NCBI GenBank assembly: GCA_045534635.1
Contig: JAZSKB010000046.1
Span: forward strand, 1-11,470
Reading direction: 5' to 3'
Source: UBA1205 sp045534635
GTDB lineage: Bacteria; Bacteroidota; Bacteroidia; Bacteroidales; WCHB1-69
Length of the DNA stretch: 11,470 nucleotides
In this document: positions 8,598-11,470 of the stretch, in pieces
Numbering within the stretch: position 1 is the first letter of the stretch
Layout of the letters: the number at the start of each line of letters is the position of its first letter
The notes under the pieces: model-generated
What the model was told of the DNA's origin: nothing
Databases searched by the model: none
The model's input: the letters and a program-made list of their open reading frames with translations, nothing else
Position numbers and translations under genes: made by a program

Positions 8598-8628
8598 AAA
8601 AAAAAGCAGCGGCGAAGCCGCTGCTTTT
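8598..8628. terminator. Intrinsic hairpin terminator, possibly bidirectional
   Basis: GCAGCGGC (8606-8613), loop GAA (8614-8616), GCCGCTGC (8617-8624) form a perfect 8-bp GC-rich stem. It is flanked by A8 (8598-8605) and T4 (8625-8628), which extend the pairing by four A-T pairs. Read leftward the stem is followed by eight U; read rightward by four U, so the leftward direction looks stronger. It sits between two divergent genes, where no annotated transcript should end. Confidence 0.82.
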
Positions 8629-8682
8629 GGAAATGAAATTGATTAAAAACTATTTTTTACTCTTTTTTTAAACTTTTTAAGT

Positions 8683-8690
8683 TAAATTTG
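8683..8690 (+). promoter_or_regulatory. Upstream -7 box facing pckA
   Basis: TAAATTTG matches the Bacteroidota -7 consensus TAnnTTTG exactly, 102 bp before the pckA ATG and downstream of the hairpin terminator. No convincing TTG -33 element lies at the usual distance, so it is less certain than the proximal box. Confidence 0.4.
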
Positions 8691-8755
8691 TAATAGAAAT
8701 TATCAACAAAAATTTATTTTTTTGAATTTTTTTATCAAACTATCATTTTTTTTAG

Positions 8756-8763
8756 TAATTTTG
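8756..8763 (+). promoter_or_regulatory. Proximal -7 box of pckA
   Basis: TAATTTTG matches TAnnTTTG exactly. Transcription would begin near 8770, giving a leader of about 15 bases before the ATG at 8785. That would put the in-frame ATG at 8722 upstream of the transcript, which argues against it as the start. A clear -33 TTG is missing. Confidence 0.55.
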
Positions 8764-8784
8764 CAATTTAAAATACAAAGAATA

Positions 8785-10401
8785 ATGAAAACATTAGACT
8801 TAACACGTTACGGCATAGAAGGAGTTAAAGAAATTTTTTACAATTTATCTTACGAAGAATTATTTGAACATGAGACAAATCCATCTCTTGAAGGTTATGA
8901 AGTTGGCGAACTTACCAATTTAGGAGCAGTAAATGTGAACACTGGAATTTTTACTGGACGTTCTCCCAAAGATAAATACATTGTTAGAGACGACACCACA
9001 GAAAATACAGTTTGGTGGGCAGGAGCCAACAGAAAAGGTTCTGACAATAAACCTATTAACAAAGAAGTTTGGAACGATTTATTGGAAAATAGCCGTAAAC
9101 AATTGTGCAACAAAAATTTATATGTTGTAGATGCGTTTTGCGGAGCCAATGTCAATACCCGTTTGAAAATTAGAGTTATTTGCGAAGTAGCATGGCAAGC
9201 ACATTTTGTAAAAAATATGTTTATCCGTCCAACAGAAGAAGAATTAAAATCTTTTGAACCAGATTTTGTTATGCTTAACGCATGCAAAACAACTAATCCA
9301 AAATGGAAAGAACAAAATCTTAATAGTGAAGTGTATGTAGCATTCAACATTTCAGAACGTATGGCTGTAGTTGGAGGAACATGGTATGGTGGAGAAATTA
9401 AAAAAGGATTCTTTTCAATTATGAATTATTTCTTACCACTTCAAGGAATTGCCTCAATGCATTGTTCAGCAAATCAAGCCAAAGATGGCAGTACAGCATT
9501 GTTTTTTGGTCTTTCAGGAACAGGCAAAACCACACTTTCAGCCGACCCACATCGTTTACTTATAGGAGACGACGAACATGGTTGGGATGATGAAGGTATT
9601 TTCAATTATGAAGGTGGTTGTTATGCAAAATGTATCAACCTAAGCCAAGAATTAGAACCTGATATTTTCAACGCCATTCGTAGAGATGCACTTTTAGAAA
9701 ATGTTGTTGTCAATGCTGACCATAGTGTAGATTTTTCATCAGATAAAAAAACAGAAAATACACGTGTATCTTATCCTATTTATCATATAAATAATATTGT
9801 AAAACCAATTTCTAAAGGTACTCACCCAAAAGAAATTATCTTTTTATCGGCAGATGCATTTGGCGTATTGCCAGCAGTAGCACGTTTAACAGAAGAACAA
9901 ATGATGTATTATTTCTTAAGTGGATACACTGCAAAATTGGCAGGAACAGAACGAGGAATCAAAGAACCTGTTCCAACATTTTCTTCTGCTTTTGGTGCAC
10001 CATTTTTATTGTTACACCCAACAGTTTATGCTAACGAATTGCGTAAAAAAATGCAACAACATGGCTCTTCTGCTTACCTTGTTAATACAGGTTGGGTTGG
10101 TGGTGCTTATGGTATAGGCTCTCGCATCAGTTTAAAAGCAACACGTGCTATTATCAACGCTATTCATGATGGAAGTATCAACAATTGCGAATACGAAGAA
10201 TTAAAACCTTTCGGATTGATGATTCCTAAGGCTCTCAACGGCGTAGATAGTCAATTGCTTAACCCAAGAAATATGTGGGAAGACAAACAAGCTTACGATA
10301 AACAAGCAAGAGATTTGGCAAGTGCTTTTATCAAAAATTTTGAAAATTTCACCGATAACGAAGCCGGAAAACAACTTGTTGCTTTCGGTCCTTCTTTATA
10401 A
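8785..10401 (+). CDS. pckA: Phosphoenolpyruvate carboxykinase (ATP)
   Basis: This cytoplasmic enzyme interconverts oxaloacetate + ATP and PEP + CO2 + ADP. In Bacteroidota it often runs toward oxaloacetate, feeding succinate formation and conserving ATP; otherwise it serves gluconeogenesis. The 538-residue product matches the family (about 540). Visible motifs: TGRSPKDKYIV at 57-67 with Arg59 for substrate; Tyr201 and Lys207 in TWYGGEIKKG and His226 in SMHCSAN (substrate and Mn2+ site); P-loop GLSGTGKTT at 242-250 with Lys248; metal-binding Asp263 in IGDDEHGW; Arg327 in ENTRVSYP. All sit six residues before their E. coli Pck counterparts (Arg65, Tyr207, Lys213, His232, Lys254, Asp269, Arg333). 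The start at 8785 is chosen over the in-frame ATG at 8722 because homology begins at MKTLDLTRYGI and the extension carries a promoter box. Nothing is missing. Its stop lies 6 bp before the acyltransferase gene, suggesting cotranscription. Confidence 0.98.
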   Translation: MKTLDLTRYGIEGVKEIFYNLSYEELFEHETNPSLEGYEVGELTNLGAVNVNTGIFTGRSPKDKYIVRDDTTENTVWWAGANRKGSDNKPINKEVWNDLLENSRKQLCNKNLYVVDAFCGANVNTRLKIRVICEVAWQAHFVKNMFIRPTEEELKSFEPDFVMLNACKTTNPKWKEQNLNSEVYVAFNISERMAVVGGTWYGGEIKKGFFSIMNYFLPLQGIASMHCSANQAKDGSTALFFGLSGTGKTTLSADPHRLLIGDDEHGWDDEGIFNYEGGCYAKCINLSQELEPDIFNAIRRDALLENVVVNADHSVDFSSDKKTENTRVSYPIYHINNIVKPISKGTHPKEIIFLSADAFGVLPAVARLTEEQMMYYFLSGYTAKLAGTERGIKEPVPTFSSAFGAPFLLLHPTVYANELRKKMQQHGSSAYLVNTGWVGGAYGIGSRISLKATRAIINAIHDGSINNCEYEELKPFGLMIPKALNGVDSQLLNPRNMWEDKQAYDKQARDLASAFIKNFENFTDNEAGKQLVAFGPSL

Positions 10402-10407
10402 TTCGTA

Positions 10408-11277
10408 ATGCTTACACGTATAATTATTTACTGCTTTTTGTATCCTCTTTCGCTATTGCCTTTGTGGATACTATACGGAATTGCCCGATTGATGAAAGTA
10501 GTACTTTATTATATTGTAAGATACAGACGAAAAGTTGTTAGAACTAATTTACGTAATTCCTTTCCCGAGAAATCGGAAAAGGAATTACTTTTGATTGAAA
10601 AACAATATTTTCAACATCTTTGTAATATCTTTATTGAAGGTGTTAAATTGTTGACAATATCGAAAAATCAATTGCTAAAACGTTATCATTGTATAAATAA
10701 AGATGTTGTAAATCATTATTTTGACAAAAAACAAAGTGTAATTTTGCTTTCGGGACACTACAACAATTGGGAATGGATGGTTCTTTCACTGGATATGCAA
10801 TTTCATCATCATGGAATCGGTGTAGGTAAAGCAAATAGTAATAAAGTATTTGAATTACTTATCAATAAAGCCCGTACACGTTACGGGACAGAAGTCGTTT
10901 TTGCCGATACCGTTAGACAAGTTTTTGAAAATAACAAAGCCAACAACATTCCTTCTGCATATATGATGCTTTGTGACCAATCGCCAGCAAATGTACAAAA
11001 ATCTTTTATCACTACTTTTTTACATCAACCATCAGCAATGATTTATGGTGGTGAATATTTTGCAAAAAAATACCATTATCCAGTATTTTATTATTCTGTA
11101 AATCAATATAAAAGAGGTTATTATGAAATAGAATTACAACTTATTTGCGAAGATGCTTCTACTGAACCTTATGGTAAAATTATAAATGAATATGTTGCTC
11201 ATTTAGAAAAAAATATCAATGAATATCCTCAATATTGGTTGTGGAGCCATCGTCGTTGGAAACATAAAATTGAATAA
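10408..11277 (+). CDS. Lysophospholipid acyltransferase of the LpxL/HtrB lipid A family
   Basis: The family transfers a secondary fatty acyl chain from acyl-carrier protein to a lipid A precursor at the cytoplasmic face of the inner membrane. The product is 289 residues, slightly short of the ~300 usual for LpxL. An N-terminal hydrophobic segment (about 4-25) anchors it. NLRNSFPEKSEKE at 47-59 is the family's conserved early motif. The HX4E catalytic motif is in GHYNNWEW, with His117 and Glu122. DQSPA follows at 190-194, and YPQYWLWSHRRWKH near 273-286 is the typical C-terminal signature. It begins 6 bp after the pckA stop with no promoter or Shine-Dalgarno sequence between them, so it is probably expressed with pckA. 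Which acyl chain and position it uses cannot be told; many Bacteroidota also use this family for other lipids, so I leave the symbol blank. Frame and catalytic residues are intact. Confidence 0.92.
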   Translation: MLTRIIIYCFLYPLSLLPLWILYGIARLMKVVLYYIVRYRRKVVRTNLRNSFPEKSEKELLLIEKQYFQHLCNIFIEGVKLLTISKNQLLKRYHCINKDVVNHYFDKKQSVILLSGHYNNWEWMVLSLDMQFHHHGIGVGKANSNKVFELLINKARTRYGTEVVFADTVRQVFENNKANNIPSAYMMLCDQSPANVQKSFITTFLHQPSAMIYGGEYFAKKYHYPVFYYSVNQYKRGYYEIELQLICEDASTEPYGKIINEYVAHLEKNINEYPQYWLWSHRRWKHKIE

Positions 11278-11470
11278 AATTTTTCTCCCTGTATAACAGT
11301 ATTTTAACAAAAAAAGTAAAAAAAAGTTTCATTTTTTTGTTTGTATTAAAAATTTTTGTATATTTGCAAAAGATTTTAAATGTAAGTGAACAAAATAAAA
11401 AAATAAAAGAAAAAATAGGGTATAACATCGATAAAACAATAGGAAACTGCAATTATTGCAAAACAAAATT
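11278..11470. other. Intergenic region downstream of the acyltransferase gene
   Basis: Very A+T-rich with no supported gene. After the acyltransferase stop I see only a weak 4-bp stem (CTGT/ACAG near 11290-11300) followed by TATTTT, not a convincing terminator. The promoter at 11336-11366 lies in its middle. Near the edge a short 5-bp stem, TGCAA/TTGCA (11448-11460), falls in the presumed leader. Confidence 0.55.
11336..11366 (+). promoter_or_regulatory. Bacteroidota-type promoter for a gene beyond the right edge
   Basis: TTTG (11336-11339), 19 bases, then TATATTTG (11359-11366) fits the -33/-7 consensus of the phylum's housekeeping sigma factor in both boxes and spacing. Transcription would start near 11373. 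The only ATG after it in the window (11380) is followed at once by TAA, so the leader is at least about 95 bases long. Confidence 0.68.

Larger units (their letters stand above)
8157..8784. other. Divergent intergenic region between the giant gene and pckA
   Basis: 628 bp, very A+T-rich, with no gene that I can support. It holds the weak leftward promoter, the T8G8 tract, the hairpin terminator and two rightward -7 boxes listed separately. A purine-rich GGAGGTGAG at 8484-8492 precedes only an 11-codon frame (ATG at 8507). No tRNA or recognisable riboswitch was seen. Confidence 0.7.

Noticed and set aside
8584..8646. 20-codon plus-strand frame beginning ATGAAAGAATTA
   Set aside because: Its centre (SSGEAAA) is simply the terminator hairpin translated; no family or convincing promoter supports it.
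8722..8784. Upstream in-frame extension of pckA (21 residues, hydrophobic)
   Set aside because: It is unlike any PEP carboxykinase N-terminus, contains the proximal promoter box, and would give a cytoplasmic enzyme a membrane-like leader.
8895..9350. Minus-strand 151-codon frame
   Set aside because: It lies wholly antisense to the highly conserved pckA coding region.
9920..10834. Short frames at 9920-10117 (plus) and 10643-10834 (minus)
   Set aside because: They overlap pckA or the acyltransferase in other frames and show no features of their own.
11216..11452. Minus-strand 78-codon Phe-rich frame at the right end
   Set aside because: It overlaps the conserved C-terminal motif of the acyltransferase and crosses the A/T-rich promoter region, whose A runs give the Phe and Lys.

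Overview
The window looks like a chromosomal piece of an AT-rich member of the Bacteroidota, probably an uncultured Bacteroidales-like or flavobacterium-like organism. Four things point there. There is a type IX secretion (T9SS) C-terminal sorting domain on a giant surface protein. Three promoters match the phylum's -7 box TAnnTTTG. Shine-Dalgarno sequences are absent in front of the genes. The ATP-type PEP carboxykinase is of the kind typical of this phylum. The exact lineage cannot be read from the sequence.

Left 71% (1-8156, minus strand): one uninterrupted reading frame runs leftward from an ATG at 8156 off the left edge, 2718 complete codons with no stop. It encodes a secreted multidomain protein of roughly 300 kDa. 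The order is: signal peptide; jelly-roll-like domain; two copies of a three-domain block (Ig-like, a ~170-residue module ending RPITRF, CARDB-like); two copies of a Tyr-rich right-handed beta-helix separated by CARDB-like domains; a MAM/cleaved-adhesin-like domain; three more CARDB-like domains; and the start of a T9SS type A sorting domain. Only the last few dozen residues should be missing. All plus-strand frames in this interval are shadows of this gene.

Middle (8157-8784): a 628-bp divergent intergenic region. It holds a weak candidate leftward promoter for the giant gene, a T8G8 homopolymer junction, a GC-rich hairpin terminator that could work in both directions, and two perfect Bacteroidota -7 boxes facing pckA.

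Right (8785-11277, plus strand): pckA (ATP-dependent PEP carboxykinase, all catalytic motifs intact) is followed 6 bp later by an LpxL/HtrB-family lipid A acyltransferase, probably one transcript. The last ~190 bp carry a good promoter for a gene beyond the right edge.

The two halves have no obvious shared function: a large, probably glycosylated surface protein beside central carbon metabolism and envelope lipid synthesis. I see no transposon, phage, CRISPR, tRNA or rRNA. The most unusual material is the duplicated domain architecture of the giant protein and the structure of the divergent intergenic region.
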